This document shows positions 41,156 to 50,193 of a stretch of 64,000 nucleotides of DNA, piece after piece (position 1 is the stretch's first letter; the number at the start of each line of letters is the position of its first letter). Source of the DNA: Kitasatospora kifunensis (GTDB lineage Bacteria; Actinomycetota; Actinomycetes; Streptomycetales; Streptomycetaceae); assembly GCF_014203855.1 (NCBI RefSeq), contig NZ_JACHJV010000002.1, positions 62,001-126,000 on the forward strand, read 5' to 3'. The notes under the pieces are model-generated. The model did no database searches. It saw only the letters and a program-made list of their open reading frames with translations, and had not been told where the DNA came from. The translations under genes and the position numbers were made by a program.

Positions 41156-43329
41156 CCCTGGACGTCAAGGCGGCCACGAGCGAGCCGACGCTCGGCCTCG
41201 ATCACCTGTGGGACCGGCTGCGCCGCGTCGAGCAGCGGGTCAGAGCCGCCGTCCGCGAGCGGCGGGCCGATGATCCGGACCCGGACGACCCGTACCGCGG
41301 CCAGTACCTCAGCCCGGAGGCGGTGGAGCGGATCCTGGCGGCGCCCGCCTCGGCGGGCCGCGCCGGCGCGAGCTTGGGTGACGCGGGCCTCGGTGAGGTG
41401 CCGGCGCCGCCGCCCGGGTCGAGGATCGCGCGGCTCAGCGACACCTTCGGCCTGCTCCCGCTCGACCTCGAACTCCTGCTCGTGGCGATCGCCCCCGACC
41501 TCGATACCCGGTTCGAACGGCTCTACGGCTACCTCAACGACGACCTGACCCTGCGCCGGCCGACCATCGGGCTCGCCCTCGAACTGTGCGGCCTGCCGGG
41601 GGCGGGAGCCGGCCGTTTCCGCTTCTCGGCCCAGGCCCCGCTGATCGCCGGCGGGCTGCTGGAGATCACCGAGCCGCAGCGCCCACTGCTCTCCCGGGGC
41701 CTGCGGGTGCCCGACCGGGTGACGGCCCATCTGCTCGGCGACGAGGAGCTCGACAGCGCGCTGCGCGGGGTGGTCCACGTCGGGCTCCCCGAGGCCGAGG
41801 CCGAGGTCGAGGGCCCCGGGGAGCCGGCCCGTCGGATCCGCGCCGCCGCCGCGAACGGCAGCGCGCTGGTGCACCTGCTGGACCAGGGCGGCAGCGCCGG
41901 CCGACTGGCGGCCGGTGCCCTCGCGGGCATCGGCCGGCGGCCCCTGGTCGTCGACGTCGCCGCGCTCGCCGCGTTCGCCGCCGAGCCCGCGCAGGCCACG
42001 GTGCGCGCGCTCGCCCGCGAGGCGCGGCTGAGCGCGAGCGGTGTGGTGCTGGGCCCGCTGGACCGGTTCGAGCCCGAACGCCCGGAGCGGGCACGGCTGT
42101 TGCACGAGCTGTCGGCTGAGCTGGTCGGCGTTCCGCTGATCACGCACGGCACCCGGGCGTGGGATCCGGCCTGGGGGCGGGAGAGCCCGGTGGTGATCGT
42201 CATCCCGCCGCCGGACCCGGGCCGGCGCGCCGAGCAGTGGGCGCGCGCGCTCCGCCTCGGGCAGGGAGCACCGGACGGTCCTGAGGGGCAGGGCGCGCCG
42301 AGCGCCGAGTTGGTCCAGGCGCTCGCCCCGTACCAGCTGGACGAGGACCAGCTGGCCAGGGCCGCCGGTGCGGCGGCCAGGACCGCGGCGGCCGAGCGTC
42401 GTCCGGTGAGCGCCGAGGACCTGCGCGCCGCGGTGCGGGCGCAGAACGGGGCGGGCCTTGCGCGTCTGGCCCGGCGGATCGAGCCGGCGGTCGGCTGGGA
42501 CGACCTGGTGCTGCCCGATCCCACCGCACGCCAACTGCGTGAACTCGTCCTGCGCGCCCGACATCGCGACCAGGTACTCGGCCACTGGCGGATGCGACCG
42601 GGCGGCGGGCGCGGACGCGGGGTGATCGCCCTGTTCGCCGGGGCCTCGGGCACCGGAAAGACGATGTCGGCCGAAGTGGTCGCCGCCGAACTCGGCATGG
42701 AGCTGTACGTCGTGGACCTCTCCACCGTCGTGGACAAGTACATCGGCGAGACGGAGAAGAACCTCGAACGCATCTTCACCGAGGCCTCGCGGGTGAACGG
42801 CGTGCTGCTCTTCGACGAGGCCGACGCGATCTTCGGCAAGCGCTCGCAGGTCAAGGACGCCCACGACCGCCACGCGAACGTGGAGTCCGCCTACCTGCTG
42901 CAACGCATGGAATCCTTCGACGGGATCGCGGTGCTGACGACGAACCTGCGCTCCAACCTCGACGAGGCGTTCACCCGGCGCCTGGACGTCGTCGCGGAGT
43001 TCACCCTGCCGGACGAGGAGCGGCGGCGCGCCCTGTGGGAGCGCTGTCTGGGCCCGCGGATCCCCCGCGGGGACGACCTCGACCTGCAGTTCTGCGCGCG
43101 GCGCTTCGAGCTCGCCGGCGGCTCGATCCGGGCGTGCGCGGTGACCGCGGCCTACCTGGCCGCCGAGACGGGCCGGCCGCTGGGCATGGCGCACCTGGTC
43201 TCCGCGGTGCTGCGGGAGTACCGCAAGCTCGGCCGCCTGGTGTTGGAGAGCGAGTTCGGGCCCTGGCTCGGTGACCTCGACGGCCTCGGGGGCCTTGGGG
43301 GCCTTGGGGAGGTCGAGCACGCGCGCTAG
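41152..43329 (+). CDS. cis15: CIS AAA+ ATPase Cis15/Pvc15
   Basis: 725 residues. The N-terminal 470 residues contain the winged and degenerate AAA-like regions of this family (FGLLPLDLELLLVAIAPDLDTRFERLYGYLNDDLTLRRPTIGLALEL). The active AAA+ module has Walker A FAGASGTGKTMSAE near 496, Walker B VLLFDEADAIFGKR near 553, sensor-1 VLTTNLRSN and the arginine finger DEAFTRRLDVV. The C-terminus has a short LGG repeat (DGLGGLGGLGEVE). Afp15/Pvc15 ATPases are needed for particle assembly, possibly to process or fold sheath or cargo. It is coupled to cis16 and followed by a 163-base gap before the sheath gene. Confidence 0.92.
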   Translation: MTLDVKAATSEPTLGLDHLWDRLRRVEQRVRAAVRERRADDPDPDDPYRGQYLSPEAVERILAAPASAGRAGASLGDAGLGEVPAPPPGSRIARLSDTFGLLPLDLELLLVAIAPDLDTRFERLYGYLNDDLTLRRPTIGLALELCGLPGAGAGRFRFSAQAPLIAGGLLEITEPQRPLLSRGLRVPDRVTAHLLGDEELDSALRGVVHVGLPEAEAEVEGPGEPARRIRAAAANGSALVHLLDQGGSAGRLAAGALAGIGRRPLVVDVAALAAFAAEPAQATVRALAREARLSASGVVLGPLDRFEPERPERARLLHELSAELVGVPLITHGTRAWDPAWGRESPVVIVIPPPDPGRRAEQWARALRLGQGAPDGPEGQGAPSAELVQALAPYQLDEDQLARAAGAAARTAAAERRPVSAEDLRAAVRAQNGAGLARLARRIEPAVGWDDLVLPDPTARQLRELVLRARHRDQVLGHWRMRPGGGRGRGVIALFAGASGTGKTMSAEVVAAELGMELYVVDLSTVVDKYIGETEKNLERIFTEASRVNGVLLFDEADAIFGKRSQVKDAHDRHANVESAYLLQRMESFDGIAVLTTNLRSNLDEAFTRRLDVVAEFTLPDEERRRALWERCLGPRIPRGDDLDLQFCARRFELAGGSIRACAVTAAYLAAETGRPLGMAHLVSAVLREYRKLGRLVLESEFGPWLGDLDGLGGLGGLGEVEHAR

Positions 43330-43492
43330 TGCCGCGTCAGGCACCGGGCCCCGCCTGCACCGTGAGTACCGGGCGCGATGCCCGCCGGGGGCAGCGTTCC
43401 TGCCCCTGGTCCGGGACTTCGGGACATGTCGTGGAAGGCGGCCCCGGCAGCAGACTCGGTGGCGAATGATCGGGCCACCCGAAGGAGCGCGT

Positions 43493-45043
43493 ATGCCGTC
43501 GTACCTCACCCCGGGCGTGTACGTGGAGGAGGTCCAGTCCGGTGCCCGGCCGATCGAGGGCGTCGGCACGGCCGTCGCCGCCATGGTCGGCTTCGCCGAG
43601 ACCGGCCCCTTCCACGAGCCCACCCTGGTGACCAACTGGGACCAGTACGTGCAGCAGTTCGGCGGCTTCACCGAAGGCACCTACCTGCCCCACGCCGTGT
43701 ACGGCTTCTTCGCCAACGGCGGCGGCGCCGTCTTCGTCGTGCGGATCGGCGAGCCCGCCCGGCAGGCGGCCGGCGGCAGGCAGGACCCGGCCCGCCGGGC
43801 GCCCACGCCCACCGCGATCGCGGGCTTCCTCTTCTCGGCCCTGCCCGGCGCGGGCAGCGGGGTCTCCATCGAGATCGCCGACGCCGAGGGCGAGAACGTC
43901 GCCGAGGACCGGTTCAAGCTGGTGGTCCGCAAGGGCGGTGAGGTGGCCGAGACGTACGACGTCTCAACCCGCAAGAACACCAAGGGATATGTCGTCACCC
44001 AGCTGCGGGAGTCGAAGCTCGTCGCGGTGAGCGAGCAGCCCGGCACCGCGCAGAGTCGCCCCGAGCGCCAGACCCTCGCCCTCGCCGACGCCCCCGCGGC
44101 GCCCGCGACCGGGCCGGTGGCCCCTGCCTCACGGCTCGACGCTGCCGAGTACGTGGGCGACGCCTCCGCCCGTACCGGCTTCTCGGGACTGGAGGCGATC
44201 GACGAGATCACCATGGTCGCGGTGCCCGACCTGATGAGCGCCTTCCAACGCGGGGACATCGACGCGGAGGGGGTCAGGACCGTCCAACTGGCGGTGATGT
44301 CGCACTGCGAGCAGATGGGCGACCGGATCGCCGTCCTGGACAGCCCGCCGGGCATGACCGCCCAGCAGGTGCGCACCTGGCGCAACGAGGAGGCGGGCTT
44401 CGACTCCCGCTACGCCGCCCTGTACTACCCGTGGATCAAGGTGTTCGACCCGGCGAGCGGCCGTAACGTGATGGTCCCCCCGAGCGGCCACGTCGCCGGG
44501 GTGTGGGCGCGCAGCGACGCCGAACGCGGGGTGCACAAGGCGCCGGCCAACGAGGTCATCCGCGGCGCGGTGGACCTGGAGATCCGCCTGAGCAAGGGCG
44601 AGCAGGATCTGCTGAACCCGATCGGCGTCAACTGCGTGCGCGCCTTCCCCGGGCGCGGCATCCGGATCTGGGGCGCGCGCACCCTCTCCTCGGACCCCGC
44701 GTGGCGCTACCTCAACGTGCGGCGCCTGTTCAACTACCTGGAGGAATCGATCCTCCTGGGGACCCAGTGGGTGGTCTTCGAGCCCAACGACGACCGGCTG
44801 TGGTCCAGCATCCGCCGTAACATCACCGCGTTCCTGACCGAGGAGTGGCGGCGCGGAGCACTCTTCGGCCAGAGCGCCGCTGAGGCCTTCTACGTCAGGT
44901 GCGACCGCTCGAACAACCCGCAGGAGTCCATCGACCTCGGGCAGGTGGTGTGCGAGATCGGGGTCGCTCCGGTGAAGCCCGCCGAGTTCGTGGTGTTCCG
45001 GCTGTCCCAGTTCTCCGACAGCACGAGCCTCGTCAACGAGTGA
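43493..45043 (+). CDS. cis2: CIS contractile sheath protein Cis2
   Basis: 516 residues from an ATG behind GAAGGAG. The start PSYLTPGVYVEEVQSGARPIEGVGTAVAAMVGFAETGPF is the universal sheath N-terminus (arm that links neighbouring subunits). The C-terminal 150 residues (GVNCVRAFPGRGIRIWGARTLSSDPAWRYLNVRRLFNYLEESILLGTQWVVFEPND, then FYVRCDRSNNPQE) are the conserved core domain I of T4 gp18-like sheaths. The central part is a variable surface domain. The 163 bases upstream probably contain an extra promoter for these highly expressed structural genes. Confidence 0.95.
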   Translation: MPSYLTPGVYVEEVQSGARPIEGVGTAVAAMVGFAETGPFHEPTLVTNWDQYVQQFGGFTEGTYLPHAVYGFFANGGGAVFVVRIGEPARQAAGGRQDPARRAPTPTAIAGFLFSALPGAGSGVSIEIADAEGENVAEDRFKLVVRKGGEVAETYDVSTRKNTKGYVVTQLRESKLVAVSEQPGTAQSRPERQTLALADAPAAPATGPVAPASRLDAAEYVGDASARTGFSGLEAIDEITMVAVPDLMSAFQRGDIDAEGVRTVQLAVMSHCEQMGDRIAVLDSPPGMTAQQVRTWRNEEAGFDSRYAALYYPWIKVFDPASGRNVMVPPSGHVAGVWARSDAERGVHKAPANEVIRGAVDLEIRLSKGEQDLLNPIGVNCVRAFPGRGIRIWGARTLSSDPAWRYLNVRRLFNYLEESILLGTQWVVFEPNDDRLWSSIRRNITAFLTEEWRRGALFGQSAAEAFYVRCDRSNNPQESIDLGQVVCEIGVAPVKPAEFVVFRLSQFSDSTSLVNE

Positions 45044-45085
45044 CCAGCAGGCCCGAACAGACAGACCGGAAGGTGACAGCACGTC

Positions 45086-45526
45086 ATGGCTGAAGGCGAT
45101 CCGCTCTCCACTCATATATTCGGCGTCCAACTCGGCGGCTACAACGTCGAATCCGTCAAGGAGGTCAGCAACCTCACCGTCGATCAGGACGTCGTCGAGT
45201 ACAAGCAGGTGACCCAGCAGGGCAAGTTGATCGTCCGCAAGCAGCCCGGCGCGCGGCTGCCGGGCGAGGTGACGATCACCCGCGGTCTCGACAAGAGCGG
45301 GGCGTTCACGGAGTGGATCAAGGAGACCCTCAACAACGGCGCTATCAACACCGCGCGGCAGAACCTCACCATCGAGGTCAAGGACACCACCGGCGCCACG
45401 CTACGGCGTATCCAGCTGATGAACGCCTGGGCAAGCAGGTGGCAGGGCCCCACGCTCTCCGCGGGAGACTCGAACGCCGCGACCGAGACGGTGACCATCG
45501 TGTTCGAGGAGATAACTGTCGAGTGA
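45086..45526 (+). CDS. CIS inner-tube protein (gp19/Hcp-like)
   Basis: 146 residues, DPLSTHIFGVQLGGYNVESVKEVSNLTVDQDVVEYKQVTQQGKLIVRKQPG with KSGAFTEWIKETL and LRRIQLMNAWASRWQGPTL. This is the beta-barrel tube fold that stacks as hexamers inside the sheath. It is the first of two tube-like genes (other at 49707) and follows the sheath gene by 42 bases, as in other CIS. In Streptomyces the two paralogues are named Cis1a and Cis1b. I do not assign which this is. Confidence 0.92.
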   Translation: MAEGDPLSTHIFGVQLGGYNVESVKEVSNLTVDQDVVEYKQVTQQGKLIVRKQPGARLPGEVTITRGLDKSGAFTEWIKETLNNGAINTARQNLTIEVKDTTGATLRRIQLMNAWASRWQGPTLSAGDSNAATETVTIVFEEITVE

Positions 45527-46017
45527 GGCGACGGATCGGTATTGAGGAACTCCTGGAGCAGGCACCGGCCGCGGCGGCGCAGCAGAGCAGCGCGCCGCAA
45601 CGCGGGCCGGGGCCCCGAGGGCCCAGGGAACGGGAGTACGAGCACGAGCTGCGGACGGAGTTCGAGTTCGAGCTGCCGCGCGGCTACGTCGACGACGAGG
45701 GCACGGTGCATCGGCACGGCGCGATGCGGCTGGCCACCGCGCGGGACGAGTTGATGCCCCAGATTGACCAGCGGGTCAAGGAGAATCCGGCGTATCTGAG
45801 CGTGGTGCTGCTGAGCCACGTGATCACCAGGCTCGGCACCGTCACCGACGTGCACGCCGGTGTCGTCGAGCGCATGTACGCCACCGACGTCGCGTTCCTC
45901 CAGGACTTCTACCAGCGGATCAACAGCGAAGGCCACACGCGCGCCGCGGTGACCTGCCCGCACTGCGACGGTTCCTTCGAAGTGGACCTCGCCGGTGGGC
46001 GCCTGGGGGAATCGTGA
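45523..46017 (+). CDS. CIS tail-assembly-chaperone-like protein
   Basis: 164 residues from GTG overlapping the tube stop (GTGA). The N-terminal 45 residues are Ala/Gln/Arg-rich, then FEFELPRGYVDDEGTVHRHGAMRLATARDELMPQIDQRV and LVLLSHVITRLG-like helices (YLSVVLLSHVITRLGTVTDVHAGVVERMYATDVAFLQDFYQRIN) match the phage-tail assembly-protein style (DUF2760/gp-E-like T4-family and Mu gp41-type). A CPHC pair near the end, with only one obvious CxxC, is unusual. Position between tube and DUF6760 genes mirrors phage tail chaperones ahead of the tape measure. Function inferred from position and fold style. Confidence 0.65.
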   Translation: MRRRIGIEELLEQAPAAAAQQSSAPQRGPGPRGPREREYEHELRTEFEFELPRGYVDDEGTVHRHGAMRLATARDELMPQIDQRVKENPAYLSVVLLSHVITRLGTVTDVHAGVVERMYATDVAFLQDFYQRINSEGHTRAAVTCPHCDGSFEVDLAGGRLGES

Positions 46018-46172
46018 CGTACGCGCCTGCTCGGCTGTACGAGGAGGTCGCGTACGTCGCCTACCACTTCCACTGGCAGCGGGAGGAGATCCTCGACCTG
46101 TCCCACCGCGAACGCCGGCAGTGGGTGCGGGAGATAGCGCGGATCAACACCCGCGTCAACGAAGGCGGGTGA
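46014..46172 (+). CDS. DUF6760-like small CIS protein
   Basis: 52 residues, GTG overlapping the previous stop (GTGA). LYEEVAYVAYHFHWQREEILDLSHRERRQWVREIARIN is the conserved DUF6760 helix pair found beside CIS chaperone genes. Its size and place correspond to the second, downstream tail-chaperone product in phages (gpGT-like). Its stop overlaps the next GTG. Confidence 0.8.
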   Translation: MTYAPARLYEEVAYVAYHFHWQREEILDLSHRERRQWVREIARINTRVNEGG

Positions 46173-49100
46173 GCGGCATGGGCTTCTGGGACAGGTTCGC
46201 ACGCCGGGGGGCCGGCGGCACCGCTTCGCCCGGCACCCCCGGGGCGCAGGCGCCCGCGGTGCAGCGCTCCGGCACGGCTGGGGACATGGGCACTGCCGGG
46301 GGCGGTGGTTGGGACGGGGGCTGGCGCGCGGTCGCGCCCTTGGCCCCGACCATCGCGGGGGCGGCGACCGGGGTCAGCGACAGCCTGCGGTTCCGGTCCC
46401 GGCTCGCCGCCTGGCAGAACCCGTCCCTGTGCGGCGACCTCGGCCACGCGGTGCTCCCGACGGCCCCGGTTGGGGTCCTGCGGGCGGTGGCGCGGCCACT
46501 CGGTCCGGTGCCCGCTGCCGGCGTACCCGGCCCCGCGCTGCTGTACGCCGCACCGCCGGTCGCACCCACGCAGGAGCAGACCGGGCAGGAGCAGACCGGG
46601 GCGGTGGGGCAGGTACAGCAGGTGCGGCGGGTACAGCCGGTGCGGCAGGTACAGAGGTCCGGGGCCGTACGCCGACGGCTCCCCGTCAGCTCGGCCACCC
46701 CGTCGGCTCCCGAGAGTGGCGGCGCCGTACCGTCCGGCGGCCAGGCCCGACCACGCCAGACCAGCCCGGTCCTGGTGCGCCCTGTCGGCGAGTCGCTGAT
46801 CGTGGCGCCGCGCCCCCGGTCGCTGCCCGTACGCACGGTTGCCGTGGTCGCGCCCCGCGAGGTGGAACGCCCGGCGGGTGCGGCGCCGCCGGACGAGCCG
46901 CCGGAGGAGTCCGACGCTGGGGCGCAGCCCGTGGTGCCAGAGGAACCAACTGCCGTCGGCCGCCCAGCCTCGACCCCGGTGGCAACCGAGGTGCCGACTG
47001 CGACGCGGCGAACCGGTGCCGACCCGCACACCGCTGGTGCGGTGCAGCGCGCCGCCACAGCAGGCGCGGCAGCGGGGCGACCGGTCCTCGGCGCGCCGCT
47101 GACCGCGCTGCCCGCGAGCGCCTCGCCACGGCCGGCCGCCGACGAGCGCGGCCGCGCCGATGCCGCGTCAGGCCTCGCGTACACGCCGATGCCGATCGTC
47201 CCTTCGCCCGCTCAACCGGATGGCCCGCCAGGGGATGCGCCCCGCGGACCGGCAGCGTCGGCCGCCACCCCGCAATCGGGCGCGCCGGCGCCGCACTCCC
47301 GTCCCATGGCTGAACACGTCGTCGGCGCCACCCACGGACAGCTCGCGCCGCACGAGGGCGGTGGCCCCTCCGCCGCGCCGCCGAAGGCGGTGCCCGGTGC
47401 GCGGCCCCCCGCGCGCACGCGTGGGGGACTGGGCGCACCCCTCAGTGCGCTGCCGCCGACCGCGGGTGTGCCGAACACGACCGCACCGCTTCTCGGCGCG
47501 CGCAGCCCCGCCCGGCGGATCACGGACACGGCGGCCGGCGGCGGCACGTCCGGCGGGAGCGGATCCGTGCGGGAGCAGGGCGCGCCCGCCGTTCCCGCGC
47601 CGTCCCCGCAGTCGGCCGTGCCGACCGGGATGGCGCTGCGCGGCGAAGGTGCTCCCCGCGCCGCCGCCGCGCCGACCACAACGGCCGTCCAACGCGCGGT
47701 CGATGCGAGGCGCTCCGACCCGGGGCGCGGCCCGGCCCCCGGCGATCGAGGCACGGACGCGAGCACACAGCATGACAGCACCACGCCGACGGCCCGGCGT
47801 GCGGCGGGAGCCGAACTGCGGCCGATCGACGCTGCGCCCAGGATTTCGGGCAACTCCCCTTCGCCTCGGCCCGGTTCTGCACCGCGCTCGTCCACAGTCG
47901 CGCCGCAGCCGCAGCCGCAGCCGCCTGCCGTCGCGGCGCAGGCGGACGCCGTCGGAGCGCAGCACCCGGCCGGCGACCCTCGCAGCGCCGGTGGCAGTGA
48001 CAGTGGCAGCGATGGCTGGAGCGTGCCGCCTGCCGCTTCGCAGGCCGACCACAGGCCGGTGGTCCCGGTGGCGCGCTCGTTGATCGGCGGCAGCCTGGTG
48101 CATGCGACCGAGCCCGAGCCCGAGCCGGTCCACCGCACGCGAGGACTGCTCGGCGAGCGTCGGGTGGGATTCACCCTCGCCCTACCAGCAACGGGCACCG
48201 GCCGCACCGGCCCAGCGGCGGCGGCGCCCGCCACGCCCGTCGCAAGGGCCGTCTGGCGTCAAGGCCCTGGCGCGCGCACCGATGTCCGGTCGGCCACGGA
48301 GTCGGCCACGGAGCCTGCGGCACCCGCGACTTGGCGGCGCCGGGCCAGCGCCGGCCCGGTGCCGCGTCAGGCAACCTTCGCTCCGTCGCGACGCGCCCCC
48401 GGCCGAAGGCTGGGGAAGCCGCTCCTTGACGGGCAAAGGCTGCCCGACGCGGCACCGGGCCCTGTCCGGTCGATCCTGTCGGTTCAGCGCGCGGCGGTGC
48501 CCCGGACGGTGGGGGCACCTCCCGGCCGCCAGGCCGGTGGCGCTGCGGCAGGGCTGCTCGGCGTCGCGCGCTCGGCAAGATCGGCAGGACAGCGCATAGG
48601 GCAGGCTCTACGGCTCCCGCGACGCGAGGAGGCCCGTCGCCCCGAGGCCCCGCGCCCTGCGCCACCGAGGTCACCGGCGTCACTGACGGCACCAGCGTCT
48701 CTGACGTCACCGGCATCACCGATGTCACCGGCGGAGCCTGTGGGCGCCGCCCCGGACCTGAAGCCGTCGCCGTCCCGAACCGCACCTGCCACGCCTCCTG
48801 TCCCACAGCCGTCGACGCCCGTCAGCCCACGCGGCGTAGCGGCGCCACGTCCACGGGCACCGCAGCGCGGCGCCGCTCCTGCGGTGCGTCCGAGCGTGCA
48901 GCGTTCCGCGCCCGGCGGCCCTCGCCGAACCGAGCCGACCGCGCAACCGGCGCTGCCCGCAGGCGCTCCAAGGCCCGCCGCAGTCCCCACCTCCCGCCCG
49001 CGACGCGGGGAGCGCCCCTCGCCACCGCTCGCTACCCCGGCCGCCGCGCTCCACCACAGTGCGTCGTCAGCGTCAGCGACCGCCCCGCCGGGCGGGCCTG

Positions 49101-49669
49101 GTCCGAGGGTGCCCCTGGTGCACCTCGCGCCGCCGAGGAACGCGGTGGCCCCGGCGACGGTCCAGCGTCTGCCAGTCAGTGCTCCGGCCGCGCAGCTGTC
49201 CCTGGCACAGCTGCCGAGCGGCGCCACCTGGACGCCGCACACCGCGACAGGCGGCATGGGCAGCACACCGGGTACGGTCCGGGAGCCGGCGCCGCGCTCT
49301 TCCGCCGCGCCGCCCTCGCCTGCGCCGCCGTCGGCCGCCACGGCACGCGTCCTGCAACGGGTGGCCGAGCAAGCGGGGCTGTCCGGGGTGCCGTTGACCG
49401 CCGTACCGTCCAGCACGCCGACCGTCACCACGAGCACTGCCACGACCGCCGCCACGACCACCGAGGCGAGTGCCCAGACGACCACCCAGACGACCACCCA
49501 GGCGAGCACCGGAACGCAGACCGAGGCCGCCACCGGTGGCGACTTCGGCGCCGGTGCCGAGATCGACGAACTGGCCCGGCGCCTGATCGAACCCGTCGGA
49601 CGGTTGCTGCGCGCCGAGCTGCGCAGGGGATTGGAGCGCGCCGGGCGGCCGTACGACGGTCGCCGGTGA
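46169..49669 (+). CDS. 1166-residue Pro/Ala/Arg-rich CIS protein in the tape-measure position
   Basis: Start taken as the GTG that overlaps the DUF6760 stop; ATG 46178 three codons later is equally possible. Apart from an N-terminal GFWDRFARRGAGG and a C-terminal helix DELARRLIEPVGRLLRAELRRGLERAG, it is low-complexity Pro/Ala/Arg/Thr/Ser. Two short motifs recur: LG(A/V)PL(T/S)A(L/V)P at about 304, 418 and 1068, and (A/S/T)VQR at least six times (near 25, 290, 505, 770, 905, 990). The VQR core recalls the LQR motif of the DUF4157 protein. Position after tube, chaperone and DUF6760 genes is that of the tape measure, yet no coiled coil is predicted. It may be a disordered length ruler, a lumen filler or a cargo-binding protein. 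Parts carry a dispersed GC-rich repeat. Confidence 0.7.
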   Translation: MSGMGFWDRFARRGAGGTASPGTPGAQAPAVQRSGTAGDMGTAGGGGWDGGWRAVAPLAPTIAGAATGVSDSLRFRSRLAAWQNPSLCGDLGHAVLPTAPVGVLRAVARPLGPVPAAGVPGPALLYAAPPVAPTQEQTGQEQTGAVGQVQQVRRVQPVRQVQRSGAVRRRLPVSSATPSAPESGGAVPSGGQARPRQTSPVLVRPVGESLIVAPRPRSLPVRTVAVVAPREVERPAGAAPPDEPPEESDAGAQPVVPEEPTAVGRPASTPVATEVPTATRRTGADPHTAGAVQRAATAGAAAGRPVLGAPLTALPASASPRPAADERGRADAASGLAYTPMPIVPSPAQPDGPPGDAPRGPAASAATPQSGAPAPHSRPMAEHVVGATHGQLAPHEGGGPSAAPPKAVPGARPPARTRGGLGAPLSALPPTAGVPNTTAPLLGARSPARRITDTAAGGGTSGGSGSVREQGAPAVPAPSPQSAVPTGMALRGEGAPRAAAAPTTTAVQRAVDARRSDPGRGPAPGDRGTDASTQHDSTTPTARRAAGAELRPIDAAPRISGNSPSPRPGSAPRSSTVAPQPQPQPPAVAAQADAVGAQHPAGDPRSAGGSDSGSDGWSVPPAASQADHRPVVPVARSLIGGSLVHATEPEPEPVHRTRGLLGERRVGFTLALPATGTGRTGPAAAAPATPVARAVWRQGPGARTDVRSATESATEPAAPATWRRRASAGPVPRQATFAPSRRAPGRRLGKPLLDGQRLPDAAPGPVRSILSVQRAAVPRTVGAPPGRQAGGAAAGLLGVARSARSAGQRIGQALRLPRREEARRPEAPRPAPPRSPASLTAPASLTSPASPMSPAEPVGAAPDLKPSPSRTAPATPPVPQPSTPVSPRGVAAPRPRAPQRGAAPAVRPSVQRSAPGGPRRTEPTAQPALPAGAPRPAAVPTSRPRRGERPSPPLATPAAALHHSASSASATAPPGGPGPRVPLVHLAPPRNAVAPATVQRLPVSAPAAQLSLAQLPSGATWTPHTATGGMGSTPGTVREPAPRSSAAPPSPAPPSAATARVLQRVAEQAGLSGVPLTAVPSSTPTVTTSTATTAATTTEASAQTTTQTTTQASTGTQTEAATGGDFGAGAEIDELARRLIEPVGRLLRAELRRGLERAGRPYDGRR

Positions 49670-49706
49670 GCGTGCAAGGCATCGGCGGGCAGGCGACGGA
49701 GGCAGG

Positions 49707-50132
49707 ATGACCGACAACATCTTCGCGACGAGCGTGTTCTTCAGGCTCACGATCGGCGGCAACGACCTGGGGGACTTCACGACCTGCTCGGGACTCGGCG
49801 CCCAGGTCGAGATCGAACAGTACGCGGAGGGCGGCAACAACGGCTTCTCCTGGCAGTTGCCGGGCCGCATCACCTGGTCGAACATCACGCTGACCCGCGC
49901 GGTCACCACGGACACCACCAAGATCGCGCGCTGGCTGGACGAGATCGTGCGGCGGGTGGAGCCCAAGGACGGCGAAATCGTGGCGCTGCGGCCGGACTTG
50001 AGTCGCATCGTCAGCTGGCAGGTGCTCGGCATCGTCCCCGTGCGGTGGCAGGGTCCGTCGTTCGACCCCGCGAACTCCCAGGCCGCCGTGGAGACACTGG
50101 AAATCGCCCACGTGGGCCTGCGCCCGTCATGA
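49707..50132 (+). CDS. second CIS tube-like protein (tube initiator/baseplate adaptor)
   Basis: 141 residues: VFFRLTIGGNDLGDFTTCSGLGAQVEIEQYAEGGNNGF and VRWQGPSFDPANSQAAVETLEIAHVGL, the T4 gp19/phage tail protein fold (PF06841). Together with the paralogue at 45086 it matches the two-tube arrangement of Streptomyces CIS. Its place beside the LysM hub gene suggests the baseplate-proximal ring (Afp5-like). AGGCAGG precedes the ATG. Confidence 0.9.
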   Translation: MTDNIFATSVFFRLTIGGNDLGDFTTCSGLGAQVEIEQYAEGGNNGFSWQLPGRITWSNITLTRAVTTDTTKIARWLDEIVRRVEPKDGEIVALRPDLSRIVSWQVLGIVPVRWQGPSFDPANSQAAVETLEIAHVGLRPS

Positions 50133-50193
50133 CGCGTCATCGCCCACGACTGAAAACACGCCCCAACCCACGCCCCACGAAAGGAGCGACGGC

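Noticed and set aside
41059..43680. 873-codon open frame antisense to the Cis15 gene
   Set aside because: Composition is that of an antisense shadow of a high-GC gene (Gln/Gly/Arg/His-rich, no domain), while the plus strand carries a complete AAA+ protein.
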